From Pseudolabrys sp. (lineage in GTDB: Bacteria; Pseudomonadota; Alphaproteobacteria; Rhizobiales; Xanthobacteraceae): a stretch of 22,217 nucleotides of DNA. Below are positions 15,341 through 22,217 of the stretch, piece by piece. The stretch lies in NCBI GenBank assembly GCA_019246455.1, contig JAFAQJ010000202.1:1-22217 (forward strand), given 5' to 3'. The notes beneath the pieces were generated by a model that was not told where the DNA came from, made no database searches, and saw only the letters and a list, made by a program, of their open reading frames with translations. Each line of letters opens with the position of its first letter. Position 1 is the stretch's first letter. The translations under genes and the position numbers were made by a program.

Positions 15341-15900
15341 CAGTAGGGCTCGTTCTTGAAGGCTGCGGTCGCAATCAGCAGACGGTTGCCGCCGTTCTGG
15401 TTGGAGAGGTTGTTGCTCAACAATGAGACGTAGATCGGCCACTGGTAGTAGAGTTGAACGACGACGATGCTGCCCTGCGTGCCGGGCTGATATTGCATCT
15501 TGGTGGTGTCGAGCTGGCCGTTATTGTACGGCGGGGTCGCTGTGGCCGAGGTGAAATCGCTGAAATTCTGCACGTTGACGTAAAGCTTGTTCGCGCAATC
15601 GAACAGGACCGACGTCGTGTTGCAAACTTGGGTCTTGAACTGCGATTGCGACCAGTTGCCGTTTTGAGCCTGGCCCGTCATCACCAGTCGTCCCGACGTG
15701 GCGACGGCGGCCTCGAGACTTTGGCCGGCGAAGAACACCAGCGCGGTTTCCATAATGGCAAAGATCAGCGCGATGAACGGAACTGCGACGAGACCAAACT
15801 CGATCGCAGCCGCGCCCTTCTTGTGACGGACAAAACAGCGCACGGCGACGGCGATGTCGCGTTGTGTCCGCTTCATGAATTTCATGTCACCGATTTTCAT
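15340..15900 (-). CDS. TadE-like pilus minor protein (first of pair)
   Basis: A 186-residue TadE-family minor pilin with the motif HKKGAAAIEFGLVAVPFIAL (about 26-45), the Glu being the conserved residue after the presumed prepilin-type cleavage site, followed by a long hydrophobic helix and a 120-residue periplasmic domain with two cysteines (in QVCNTT and FDCANK) that could form a disulfide. Alternative in-frame starts exist at 15885 and 15876; none has a strong ribosome binding site. It is the upstream partner of the second TadE gene and is probably co-transcribed with it. Confidence 0.85.
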   Translation of the reverse strand: MKIGDMKFMKRTQRDIAVAVRCFVRHKKGAAAIEFGLVAVPFIALIFAIMETALVFFAGQSLEAAVATSGRLVMTGQAQNGNWSQSQFKTQVCNTTSVLFDCANKLYVNVQNFSDFTSATATPPYNNGQLDTTKMQYQPGTQGSIVVVQLYYQWPIYVSLLSNNLSNQNGGNRLLIATAAFKNEPY

Positions 15901-15997
15901 TGCGCCGGCTCGCAGTCGCGCTGGTGTCGCTCGCGATTTTCATAGCAAACAGGCGTTGTCGATTTGTTGCGGGCACTGCCGCCAAGTCGGTCATTGA

Positions 15998-16015
15998 CGC
16001 TAACGAATCGCTAAC
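15998..16015. repeat. 11-bp-period direct repeat upstream of the TadE pair
   Basis: CGCTAAC occurs twice with a four-base spacer (15998-16004 and 16009-16015). On the minus strand this reads GTTAGCG-N4-GTTAGCG, giving TTAG-N7-TTAG, the same spacing as a CtrA box with one changed base in each half. It lies about 100 bases upstream of the TadE gene on that strand and could be a degenerate regulatory site. Confidence 0.35.
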
Positions 16016-16027
16016 CAAGAAAGACCG

Positions 16028-16477
16028 CTATTTCGCGCCGGCCCCGCCATTGCGGGTGGTCGTCTGGCCAAGCGCATCGGTGAAGAACTGCGAGCCATCG
16101 CCCAACGTGATGCGCGGCCCACAATCCGGCGCGCAACTGTAGGACTCGCGGGCGATGCCTTTGTACACGGTGATGACGTCGCTCTGCCCGCTCCTGGCCA
16201 CCTGCACCGTCTTGTCCATGACAATGCGGCCCTGGCGGTCGAGTGCCAGCAGATTGGTGGCGCCGTAACCTTTTCCAGTAACGACCAAAATACCGCCGGC
16301 CTGCAAGGTCGCGTCGGCGATCAGAGGATTGCCAATAACGATCGTCGAAACCCGATCCGGCAGCTTGAGGATCTGGGCTTGGTCGACACGAACGGTGACG
16401 GTATCAGCGTGCGCGGCGCTCGATGCACAGAAGGCCGCGAACGCGGCCAGCGCGACCTTCAGGCGCGAAACAGGCAT
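16028..16477 (-). CDS. Pilus/secretin N-terminal-domain protein (CpaC N-domain-like)
   Basis: The 149-residue product has a signal peptide (cleavage near AHA-D at about 24-25) and a domain closely resembling the N-terminal domain of the CpaC secretin: VRVDQAQILKLPDRVSTIVI and GYGATNLLALDRQGRIV parallel the IGKSVAIDLPADIKDVLVAD and KVGQTNIFFFDAEGKQI of CpaC at 19688. It lacks the BON-like and secretin domains. A cysteine pair (SCAPDC) and a Gly/Thr-rich tail close it. ATG 16477 is chosen for GGAG about seven bases upstream; 16501 would add eight residues. It is probably a periplasmic Tad accessory factor; its exact function is unknown. Confidence 0.82.
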   Translation of the reverse strand: MPVSRLKVALAAFAAFCASSAAHADTVTVRVDQAQILKLPDRVSTIVIGNPLIADATLQAGGILVVTGKGYGATNLLALDRQGRIVMDKTVQVARSGQSDVITVYKGIARESYSCAPDCGPRITLGDGSQFFTDALGQTTTRNGGAGAK

Positions 16478-16581
16478 CGGATACTCCGGTACGCAACACA
16501 ACGGATGCCGACAGACAGCCGGTTACGACCGATTTGACCGCAAAACGGTGAATGAAGTGCAAATAGAACTCTAAGCGGCCG

Positions 16582-17409
16582 CTACTGGCGGAATGGATAG
16601 ATCAGCTGCCCGCCGAAGCTGTGCGGGAATTCCTTATCGCCGACGCCGTAGGCATCCGGCAGCTCGTTCGGCGGCATGTAGAAGGTCCCGAACAGGACGT
16701 CCCAAATCGGGAATGTGCCGGCAAAGTTTTTGTCGCCGCCACGGTCTGCCGCAGTGTGGTGCCAGCGATGGAACACCGGACCCGCCATCACATATTTAAA
16801 CGGCCCCAGCGTCCAATTCAGATTGGCATGAACGAACGCGGACGATGCCGTCGTAAAAGGCCCGACCCAGAGCATGACATTCGGCGAAATGCCGGCCAGC
16901 AGCAAGGCGACGTCGACGAGCACGGTCCCTAGCAGGATATTGACCGGGTGGAAGCGCGCGGCTGAAATCCAGTCGAGATCTTCGGAGGAATGGTGGACAG
17001 CGTGGTACTTCCACATCGCTGCGCCGTGATACCAGCGGTGCACCCAGTACAGCAGGAAGTCCGAGACGACGAGGAAAAACAACGCCTGCGCCCATAACGG
17101 CATGCTGGCGAGCGGGCCAAAACCATCGTCGTAAAATTGCATCAGCGCATCGCCGGTATGGATGCCGTAGAGATAGGCGGCGCCCATTACCATCAAGCCG
17201 ATGCGCACGAAGCGCGCCAACACCGGAATGAGAAACCAATAAAGGACGTCGGTCAGGATCTCGCGCTTGCGCCACCAGGCCTGGCCGGGATTGCAAGCCG
17301 ACCAGTGCGACAGCACGGCGAAGACGACGCCGAGCGCAATCGTGACCGGAATGATTTTGAGCATGGTCTGCCCGGCCACTTCGATGACGGACAGAAATTC
17401 TGTGAACAT
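16582..17409 (-). CDS. Fatty acid hydroxylase / sterol desaturase family protein
   Basis: This family uses a di-iron centre held by eight histidines in the membrane to hydroxylate or desaturate lipids. The 275-residue product has the expected histidine boxes HRWYH (124-128), HAVHH (136-140) and HRWHH (214-218) plus His154 and His194, among four or so transmembrane segments. NFAGTFPIWDVLFGT near 228-242 is also typical. It lies between the Tad minus arm and the flp promoter region, in the same orientation as the TadE genes, about 100 bases upstream of the secretin-N-domain gene. Lipid substrate unknown; hopanoids or fatty acids are possible targets by inference. Confidence 0.92.
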   Translation of the reverse strand: MFTEFLSVIEVAGQTMLKIIPVTIALGVVFAVLSHWSACNPGQAWWRKREILTDVLYWFLIPVLARFVRIGLMVMGAAYLYGIHTGDALMQFYDDGFGPLASMPLWAQALFFLVVSDFLLYWVHRWYHGAAMWKYHAVHHSSEDLDWISAARFHPVNILLGTVLVDVALLLAGISPNVMLWVGPFTTASSAFVHANLNWTLGPFKYVMAGPVFHRWHHTAADRGGDKNFAGTFPIWDVLFGTFYMPPNELPDAYGVGDKEFPHSFGGQLIYPFRQ

Positions 17410-17678
17410 GGGCGAACCTGCACGCAGCTCGTGCGTGTCGCAGGTATCGGCCGGCGGGGGTTAAGATGGCGTGAATTCGCCCATGGATTTTCGGCAAGAC
17501 AGCGGTCTGCCGTAGTGGTCAGTCCTCGACCGCGAAGTTCACTCCAAGTCGAGTGTAGTATTCGCTAGGCACAGCGGCGAAGCGTGATTTACGTTTTTCT
17601 GGAGTTTTGAAAGGCCGCCGCTGGTCTAGCTATAGAATAGTCGAATATAGATACAAAATTTATCGCAGACAATTCTAG

Positions 17679-17693
17679 TTAACCCATGATTAA
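17679..17693 (+). promoter_or_regulatory. CtrA-type binding site upstream of flp
   Basis: TTAACCCATGATTAA is an exact match to the TTAA-N7-TTAA consensus of the alphaproteobacterial cell-cycle regulator CtrA and sits about 190 bases before the flp start. In Caulobacter, pilA transcription is known to be CtrA-controlled. The site is direct sequence; its use here is inference. Confidence 0.6.
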
Positions 17694-17873
17694 CTACGTT
17701 ATTCCTGCAGATACGACTTGTTAACTACAGCAGCGAACCACAAAACTACCTTATGTTTCATCGATTGTATTAACCGCGACGCAAGACCTCTCGGCTAGTT
17801 TTCCCGCATGGTCCGGGAGCCGAAGGACTTCAAATTCGGTCGACGGATCCGCTCAGACAGCCACGTGTGGATC

Positions 17874-17879
17874 AAGGAG
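17874..17879 (+). promoter_or_regulatory. Strong ribosome binding site of flp
   Basis: AAGGAG lies six bases before ATG 17886, the best Shine-Dalgarno match in the pilus locus. It fixes the start of the 54-residue pilin over an upstream in-frame ATG at 17808, and fits the high expression expected of a major pilin. Confidence 0.8.
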
Positions 17880-17885
17880 CTACCG

Positions 17886-18050
17886 ATGAAGAATCTTTTC
17901 GTGCGTTTCCTGAAGGACGACTCGGGCGCTACCGCCATCGAGTACGGCCTCATTGCCGCCGGCATCTCGGTCGCCATCATTGCGGTCGTGAACGGCATCG
18001 GCACCAAGTTGAACACCTCGTTCAACAGCATTTCGACCCAGCTCAAGTAA
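17886..18050 (+). CDS. flp: Flp/Fap-type major pilin
   Basis: Flp is the major structural subunit of Tad pili. The 54-residue prepilin has a short basic leader, then the cleavage-type motif SGATAIEYGLIAAGISVAII with the conserved Glu-Tyr pair at the start of the hydrophobic helix, ending in a short polar tail (NSISTQLK). The length is normal for Flp. It is followed by a strong terminator, so it can be made as a separate abundant mRNA. The upstream CtrA-type box suggests cell-cycle-dependent expression. Confidence 0.95.
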   Translation: MKNLFVRFLKDDSGATAIEYGLIAAGISVAIIAVVNGIGTKLNTSFNSISTQLK

Positions 18051-18074
18051 GCGCTGGCGACCTTCAAGAAATAC

Positions 18075-18103
18075 AAAGGCTCCGGCTGCGGCCGGAGCCT
18101 TTT
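18075..18103 (+). terminator. Intrinsic terminator after flp
   Basis: A 9-bp perfect GC-rich stem GGCTCCGGC-TGCG-GCCGGAGCC (18078-18099), extended by three A-T pairs (AAA...TTT), is followed directly by TTTT at 18100-18103. This is a classical Rho-independent terminator 25 bases after the flp stop codon. Confidence 0.9.
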
Positions 18104-18200
18104 GCTTTTGGCGTATCGAGACCGCAGCGGTTTACGAAAGGTAAAGATTGCCCGGCGTAGATTGCGTGGCGATTCCGACACCACAACGAATTCGGCCGAC

Positions 18201-18707
18201 ATGCTCACCGATGCCATCCGACTGCTGCTATTTCCTGCGCTGATGGCGTTCGCCGCGTCGAGCGATCTTCTGACGATGACGATTTCCAACCGTCTGTCCC
18301 TGGCACTCGTCGCCAGCTTTGCGCTGCTGGCACTCGTCACGGGCATGAGTTTGCACGACATCGCGACGCATCTCGGCGCCGGCGCGTTGGTGCTCGTGAT
18401 CGCTTTCGGTTGCTTCACGCAAGGCTGGATCGGCGGCGGCGACGCAAAGCTCGCGGCCGCGACCGCGCTGTGGTTCGGCTTCGATTATCTGCTGCAGTAT
18501 CTGACCTACGCGTCATTGTTCGGCGGCGTTCTAACACTGCTGCTCATTCAGTTCCGGCTTTTCCCGTTGCCTGCGGTTTTGGCGCGGCAAGCCTGGATCA
18601 TGCGTCTGCATGAAAAAGGCGGCGGCATTCCCTATGGGATTGCGCTCGCAGCCGCCGCGCTCGCCGTCTATCCGCAAACCGGCTGGCTCGCAGCGCTCGG
18701 CGCCTGA
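18201..18707 (+). CDS. cpaA: Prepilin peptidase CpaA/TadV
   Basis: CpaA is the type IV prepilin-like aspartic peptidase that cleaves Flp and the TadE minor pilins. The 168-residue polytopic protein shows both catalytic aspartates: Asp22 in SSDLLTMTISN and Asp81 in the GGGDAK motif (G-x-G-D type). It is shorter than bifunctional PilD, lacking the methyltransferase domain, as usual for CpaA. ATG 18201 begins a hydrophobic segment without a strong ribosome binding site; the open frame extends upstream to about 18102 but in sequence that belongs to the flp terminator region. Confidence 0.92.
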   Translation: MLTDAIRLLLFPALMAFAASSDLLTMTISNRLSLALVASFALLALVTGMSLHDIATHLGAGALVLVIAFGCFTQGWIGGGDAKLAAATALWFGFDYLLQYLTYASLFGGVLTLLLIQFRLFPLPAVLARQAWIMRLHEKGGGIPYGIALAAAALAVYPQTGWLAALGA

Positions 18708-18773
18708 CGTTCGGCGCGTTGCCCCGAAAAATCGGCGCGCAACACAATATTAACTCGATTTCGCAACCGCTGC

Positions 18774-18803
18774 TTAACCATACCTTGACCTTTAACTGGT
18801 CAA
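18774..18803. promoter_or_regulatory. CtrA-like box and palindrome before cpaB
   Basis: TTAACCATACCTTGA (18774-18788) matches TTAA-N7-TTAA with one mismatch. Overlapping its right half is a perfect inverted repeat TTGACC-N7-GGTCAA (18785-18803). Another TTAAC lies at 18750. The elements sit about 90-115 bases before cpaB, in the intergenic gap after cpaA, and probably form its control region. Confidence 0.45.
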
Positions 18804-18890
18804 ATCCATGCAAGCGGCTGGTTCGGCCGCCATGTGGAATTTCGTGAGTTTCGGCGGCTGACGAGCCGCCTGTCGGTGAGAGTTGAGCGT

Positions 18891-19670
18891 ATGAAAGCCG
18901 CGCGTCTTGTTGTTTTGACCGTTGCCATCGCCGCAGGCGGCGTCGCCGCCATGCTGGCCGGCCGTTCCGAAAAGCCACCGGAGCCGCAGGCGGTCGAGAA
19001 GCCGCAAATGGATACCGTTGACGTTCTTGTCGCCAAGAACGACATCGGCTTGGGTCAAACGGTTTCGCCCGGCGACCTCGGCTGGCAAACATGGCCGGCC
19101 GCGGCCTCGACCGGCAACTTCATCAAGAAATCCGAACAACCCAACGCGATCGAATCGATCGCCGGCTCAATCGCACGCGCGCCTTTCGTCGGCGGTGAAC
19201 CGATCCGCGAAGCCAAGCTCGTCAAAGCCAAAGGTTCCGGTTTCATGGCGGCGATCCTGCCGTCGGGCATGCGCGCCGTCTCGACACAGATTTCGCCGGA
19301 GACCGGCGCTGGCGGCTTCGTGCTGCCGAATGACCGCGTCGACGTCATCTTGACCAAACGCAAGGGCGACACCGGCGGCGAGGCGCAAACGTCCGAGACC
19401 GTGATGAAAAACGTCCGCGTGCTGGCGATCGATCAGAACGTCGAGGAGAAGAACGGGCAGAAGGTCGTGGTCGGCAAGACCGCGACGCTCGAATTGACCC
19501 CGGGCCAGGCCGAAACACTCACGTTGTCGCAGCAATTGGGCTCGCTGTCGCTCGCGCTGCGCAGCATCACTGACGCCAACGCCAAAGACGGCGACGACAA
19601 TGACGATACCCGCCGCAGCAGCGTGAATGTCATCCGGTTCGGCGTCGGCACGACAACAACGCCAAAGTGA
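18891..19670 (+). CDS. cpaB: Tad pilus assembly protein CpaB/RcpC
   Basis: CpaB/RcpC is a periplasmic Tad assembly protein that helps position the CpaC secretin. The 259-residue product has an N-terminal membrane segment (about 5-24), then a SAF domain (VDVLVAKNDIGLGQTVSPGDL, about 43-63), the segment GMRAVSTQISPETGAGGFVLPNDRVDVILT and a TATLELTPGQAETLTLSQQLG stretch typical for CpaB. ATG 18891 (MKAARLVVL) is preferred over an upstream in-frame ATG at 18834 because it starts directly on the membrane segment. The stop overlaps the upstream extension of cpaC. Confidence 0.93.
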   Translation: MKAARLVVLTVAIAAGGVAAMLAGRSEKPPEPQAVEKPQMDTVDVLVAKNDIGLGQTVSPGDLGWQTWPAAASTGNFIKKSEQPNAIESIAGSIARAPFVGGEPIREAKLVKAKGSGFMAAILPSGMRAVSTQISPETGAGGFVLPNDRVDVILTKRKGDTGGEAQTSETVMKNVRVLAIDQNVEEKNGQKVVVGKTATLELTPGQAETLTLSQQLGSLSLALRSITDANAKDGDDNDDTRRSSVNVIRFGVGTTTTPK

Positions 19671-19687
19671 GGAATGGGGAACACAGC

Positions 19688-21139
19688 ATGATGCCGATCT
19701 GGACACGCAGCATCGCGCTTTCTGCCTTGCTCGCGGCTTCGGCGCTGACACCTTCCGCGCCATTGTCCGCCGCGGACACCCGCGGCGCCACGCCCGTCAT
19801 CCAGGTCGCCGCGAGCGAAGCCACTTCGCGCTTCGTGCCTCTCGGCATTGGCAAGTCGGTCGCGATCGACCTGCCTGCCGACATCAAGGACGTGTTAGTC
19901 GCCGACCCGACCACGGCTAACGCCGTCGTGCGCTCGTCGCGGCGCGTTTACATCATTGGCGTCAAGGTCGGCCAAACCAACATTTTCTTCTTCGACGCCG
20001 AAGGCAAGCAGATCGCCGGATTCGATATCGCTGTCACCCGCGATCTCAACGGCATTCGCGGCGCGCTGCGCCAGGCCTTGCCCGAAGCCGACATCCGCAT
20101 TGAAGGTATCGGAACCGGCGTCATGCTCTCTGGTACGGCTTCGAGTCCGGCGGAGTCGCAGCAAGCCTACGATCTCGCAGCCCGACTCGCCGGTGACGGC
20201 GCTCAGGTCGTCAACGGCATCACCGTGCGCGGCCGCGATCAGGTCATGCTCAAAGTGACGGTCGCGGAAGTGCAACGCGATGTCATCAAGCAGCTCGGCA
20301 TCGATTTGTCGGGTGCAACCAATTTCGGCCAGACCGTCATCAGTTACGCCACCAGCAACCCGTTCTCGGCGACTGGGCAGGCGTTGACCGGCGCAACGGC
20401 GCTGCAGGTGCAGGGGAGCCACCTCACCACGTCGCTCAAGGCAATGGAGCGCGCCGGCGTCATTCGGACGTTGGCCGAACCGAACCTCACGGCAATTTCG
20501 GGCGAAACCGCGACCTTCGTCGCCGGCGGTGAATTTCCGATCCCGAACGGCCTGTCCTGTGACACCACGAAGTCTCCGCCGGTCTGCCAAGCGCAGATCG
20601 ACTTCAAGAAATTCGGCGTCAGCCTGGTGTTCACCCCGATCGTGCTGTCGGAGGGCCGCATTAGCCTCAAGGTGCTGACCGAAGTCTCCGACCTGTCATC
20701 GGAAAACGCCATCACGCTGCAGGTGCCGGGCTCGACGCAGTCGTTGACCATTCCTTCGATCAACACCCGCCGCGCCGAGACGACGGTTGAAATTCCGTCC
20801 GGTGGCTCGCTGGCGATGGCCGGCATGATCCAGGACCAGACCAAGCAGCAGATCAACGGTCTGCCTGGCCTGATGCAAATTCCGATCCTCGGCGCGCTCT
20901 TCAAGAGCCGCGACTACGTCAATCATCAGACCGAACTGATGGTGCTGGTCACACCTTACGCCGTGCACTCGGTGGCACAGAAGCAGTTGTCGCGCCCCGA
21001 TGACGGCTTTGCCGACCCCTCCGATCCGAGCACGGTGCTGATGGGGCGCCTCAACCGTGTGTATGGCAGCACCGCCGCGGCGCAGAAGACCGAATCGAAG
21101 ACAAGCTATCGCGGCAATTATGGATTCATCCTCGACTGA
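19688..21139 (+). CDS. cpaC: Tad pilus outer-membrane secretin CpaC/RcpA
   Basis: CpaC forms the outer-membrane ring through which the Flp pilus exits. The 483-residue product has a signal peptide (cleavage near residue 28), the pilus-secretin N-terminal domain (about 48-120), a BON-like domain (DIRIEGIGTGVMLSGTA and following) and a type II/III secretin domain (about 200-430) with VFTPIVLSEGRISLKVLTEVSDLS, RRAETTVEIPSGGSLAMAGM and NGLPGLMQIPILGALFKSR. A cysteine pair (SCDTTKSPPVC) may form a disulfide loop. GGGGA at 19676-19680 fits ATG 19688; the GTG at 19667 is a weaker alternative. Confidence 0.95.
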   Translation: MMPIWTRSIALSALLAASALTPSAPLSAADTRGATPVIQVAASEATSRFVPLGIGKSVAIDLPADIKDVLVADPTTANAVVRSSRRVYIIGVKVGQTNIFFFDAEGKQIAGFDIAVTRDLNGIRGALRQALPEADIRIEGIGTGVMLSGTASSPAESQQAYDLAARLAGDGAQVVNGITVRGRDQVMLKVTVAEVQRDVIKQLGIDLSGATNFGQTVISYATSNPFSATGQALTGATALQVQGSHLTTSLKAMERAGVIRTLAEPNLTAISGETATFVAGGEFPIPNGLSCDTTKSPPVCQAQIDFKKFGVSLVFTPIVLSEGRISLKVLTEVSDLSSENAITLQVPGSTQSLTIPSINTRRAETTVEIPSGGSLAMAGMIQDQTKQQINGLPGLMQIPILGALFKSRDYVNHQTELMVLVTPYAVHSVAQKQLSRPDDGFADPSDPSTVLMGRLNRVYGSTAAAQKTESKTSYRGNYGFILD

Positions 21140-21158
21140 AAGGCGCAGGAGATACTCG

Positions 21159-21902
21159 ATGGCCCAGTTTAAATCCGCTTCGCGCCGAACGCGTCCGTTG
21201 TTGCAGTTGATCGCGGCCGGCAGCCTTGCGGCCATGCTGGCCGGCTGCAACTCCGCACGTGAGCAATTGGCCTCGTATCCAAACGATTACCGTGAGCGCC
21301 ATCCCATCACGCTGCGCGAGGGTCAAAAGACGGTCGAAGTCTTCCTCGGCACGAGTCGCGGCGGCTTGAGCCCGGCACAGCGAGCGGATGTGCTCGCCTT
21401 CGCTGCGGCGTGGAAGCGCGAGGCCACCGGCGGCATCCTGGTCGAGGTGCCGGCGAATGGACCGAGCGCCCGCACGGCTCAGGATTCGCTTCGCGAAATC
21501 CACTCGATCCTTGCCGCCAACGCGGTGCCGCAAAACGGAGTGTTGGTGCGCTCCTACGCGCCCTCGCCTTTCGCACTCGCCAGCATTCGCATGACCTATC
21601 CGAAGCTGGTCGCCGAAGCCGGGCCGTGCGGGCGCTGGCCGAACGATCTCGGCCCGTCGGAGGATCCAACGTACGTGCAGAATAAGCCCTATTGGAATTT
21701 TGGCTGTGCCAGTCAGCGCAATCTTGCATCCATGGTCGACAATCCGACCGATCTCGTGCAGCCGCGCGGCGAAAGTCAGGTTTACACAGCGCGCCGCGCC
21801 ATCGCGCTCGACAAATATCGCAAGGGTGAAAATCCGACCGCCCTTTATCAAGGTGATTCCAGCGGCTTCGATCAAGGCAAAGTCAGCGATCTCGGAAAAT
21901 GA
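21159..21902 (+). CDS. cpaD: Tad pilus assembly lipoprotein CpaD
   Basis: CpaD is an outer-membrane-associated lipoprotein partner of the CpaC secretin. The 247-residue product has a signal peptide ending in the lipobox LAGC (Cys30), then NDYRERHPITLREGQKTVEVFLG, which is characteristic of CpaD, and PCGRWPNDLGPS and YWNFGCASQRNLASMVDNP. AGGAG at 21147-21151 lies seven bases before ATG 21159. Its stop overlaps the next gene's start as ATGA (21899-21902), indicating coupled translation with cpaE. Confidence 0.94.
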   Translation: MAQFKSASRRTRPLLQLIAAGSLAAMLAGCNSAREQLASYPNDYRERHPITLREGQKTVEVFLGTSRGGLSPAQRADVLAFAAAWKREATGGILVEVPANGPSARTAQDSLREIHSILAANAVPQNGVLVRSYAPSPFALASIRMTYPKLVAEAGPCGRWPNDLGPSEDPTYVQNKPYWNFGCASQRNLASMVDNPTDLVQPRGESQVYTARRAIALDKYRKGENPTALYQGDSSGFDQGKVSDLGK

Positions 21903-22217
21903 TCAAACACGCTCAACAAGTCTCAGTCGCCGCAGAACAGGCGCCGTCGCCGCCGATCGCGCCAGCGGAGCCGCTTGCAAGCGACGAACACATCGCCCCG
22001 GCTCCGCGCGTCTCTATCCAGGCGTTCTGCGAAACCGTCGAAACCGCCGCCGCGGTTCAATCGGCCGGCGAGGACCGCCGCCTCGGCAAGACCCACCTCA
22101 AGATCCAGATGGGTGGCGCAACGGCCGCGCTGGAGGCGTATCGCAATGCGCCGACGCCTAATGTCATCATCATCGAATCCGAAAATCGAAACGACGATAT
22201 TCTGGGTAGCCTCGACT
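21899..22217 (+). CDS. cpaE: Tad pilus localisation ATPase CpaE, N-terminal part only
   Basis: CpaE is a MinD/ParA-like ATPase that places the Tad machine at the pole. The visible 106 residues start MIKHAQQVSVAAEQ, have a Pro/Ala-rich linker and then PRVSIQAFCETVETAAAVQS and PNVIIIESE, the receiver-like N-terminal domain of CpaE. The Walker motifs lie beyond the window edge. The ATG overlaps the cpaD stop by four bases. The rest of the locus (cpaF, tadB, tadC) would be expected downstream. Confidence 0.9.
   Translation, partial: MIKHAQQVSVAAEQAPSPPIAPAEPLASDEHIAPAPRVSIQAFCETVETAAAVQSAGEDRRLGKTHLKIQMGGATAALEAYRNAPTPNVIIIESENRNDDILGSLD

Larger units (their letters stand above)
17410..17885. 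promoter_or_regulatory. Long divergent intergenic region, fatty acid hydroxylase / flp
   Basis: This 476-base gap has no convincing gene in either strand. The first 170 bases are ordinary GC-rich sequence. From about 17630 to 17780 it becomes AT-rich and carries four TTAAC elements (17679, 17690, 17721 and 17770), including the CtrA-type box. The last 100 bases form the flp leader with a strong ribosome binding site. I could not assign a convincing -35/-10 pair. Confidence 0.5.

Noticed and set aside
17808..17885. Upstream in-frame start for flp giving 80 residues
   Set aside because: The leader would be far too long for an Flp prepilin and AAGGAG precisely precedes ATG 17886.
17795..18418. 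207-residue minus-strand ORF opposite flp and cpaA
   Set aside because: It crosses the flp terminator and is antisense to two well-recognised Tad genes.
1..22217. CRISPR array, tRNA, rRNA, prophage or transposase
   Set aside because: I saw no regularly spaced repeats, no integrase or transposase motifs and no tRNA or rRNA core sequences.

Overview
The window looks like a chromosomal segment of an alphaproteobacterium of the order Hyphomicrobiales, probably near the Nitrobacteraceae/Xanthobacteraceae. The grounds are high GC, the compact ffs-dnaX-ybaB-recR block, the CtrA-type motif before the pilin gene, and the protein sequences, including a cysteine-poor alphaproteobacterial-type DnaX. No lineage was tested by search, so this placement is inference. 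I see no rRNA, tRNA, insertion sequence, prophage or CRISPR array.

Region 1 (1-4490) is housekeeping. fmt (cut by the window edge) and def form a minus-strand pair for N-terminal formyl-methionine handling. Divergent from them, rmuC and an ampG-like permease gene run on the plus strand. A small secreted protein of unknown function follows.

Region 2 (4491-7411) is the minus-strand block ffs (4.5S SRP RNA), dnaX, ybaB, recR. The SRP RNA has a recognisable promoter and shares a short divergent intergenic region with a HIT-family gene.

Region 3 (7504-11850) is a plus-strand run of small-molecule enzymes: a HIT hydrolase, a GT9 (heptosyltransferase-like) glycosyltransferase, a nitrilase-superfamily protein with Arg where the catalytic Lys is expected, a NudC-type NADH pyrophosphatase and a PfkB sugar/nucleoside kinase. 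The kinase appears to start at TTG inside the end of nudC.

Region 4 (11851-14792) is a sulfur module. An Lrp/AsnC regulator is divergent from a periplasmic tandem rhodanese, a YeeE/YedE (TsuA-like) sulfur transporter and a previously unlisted 51-residue membrane-anchored protein ending in a cysteine-rich tail. The divergent intergenic region is AT-rich and carries a perfect 10-bp inverted repeat that could be the regulator's operator. This is the best candidate here for an undescribed small system.

Region 5 (14789-22217) is a Tad (Flp) pilus locus in two divergent arms. The minus arm has two TadE-like minor pilins, a free-standing pilus-secretin N-terminal-domain protein and a fatty acid hydroxylase. 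The plus arm has flp, a terminator, cpaA, cpaB, cpaC, cpaD and the start of cpaE. A TTAA-N7-TTAA CtrA-type box precedes flp and a near match precedes cpaB, suggesting cell-cycle control of piliation as known for Caulobacter pilA.
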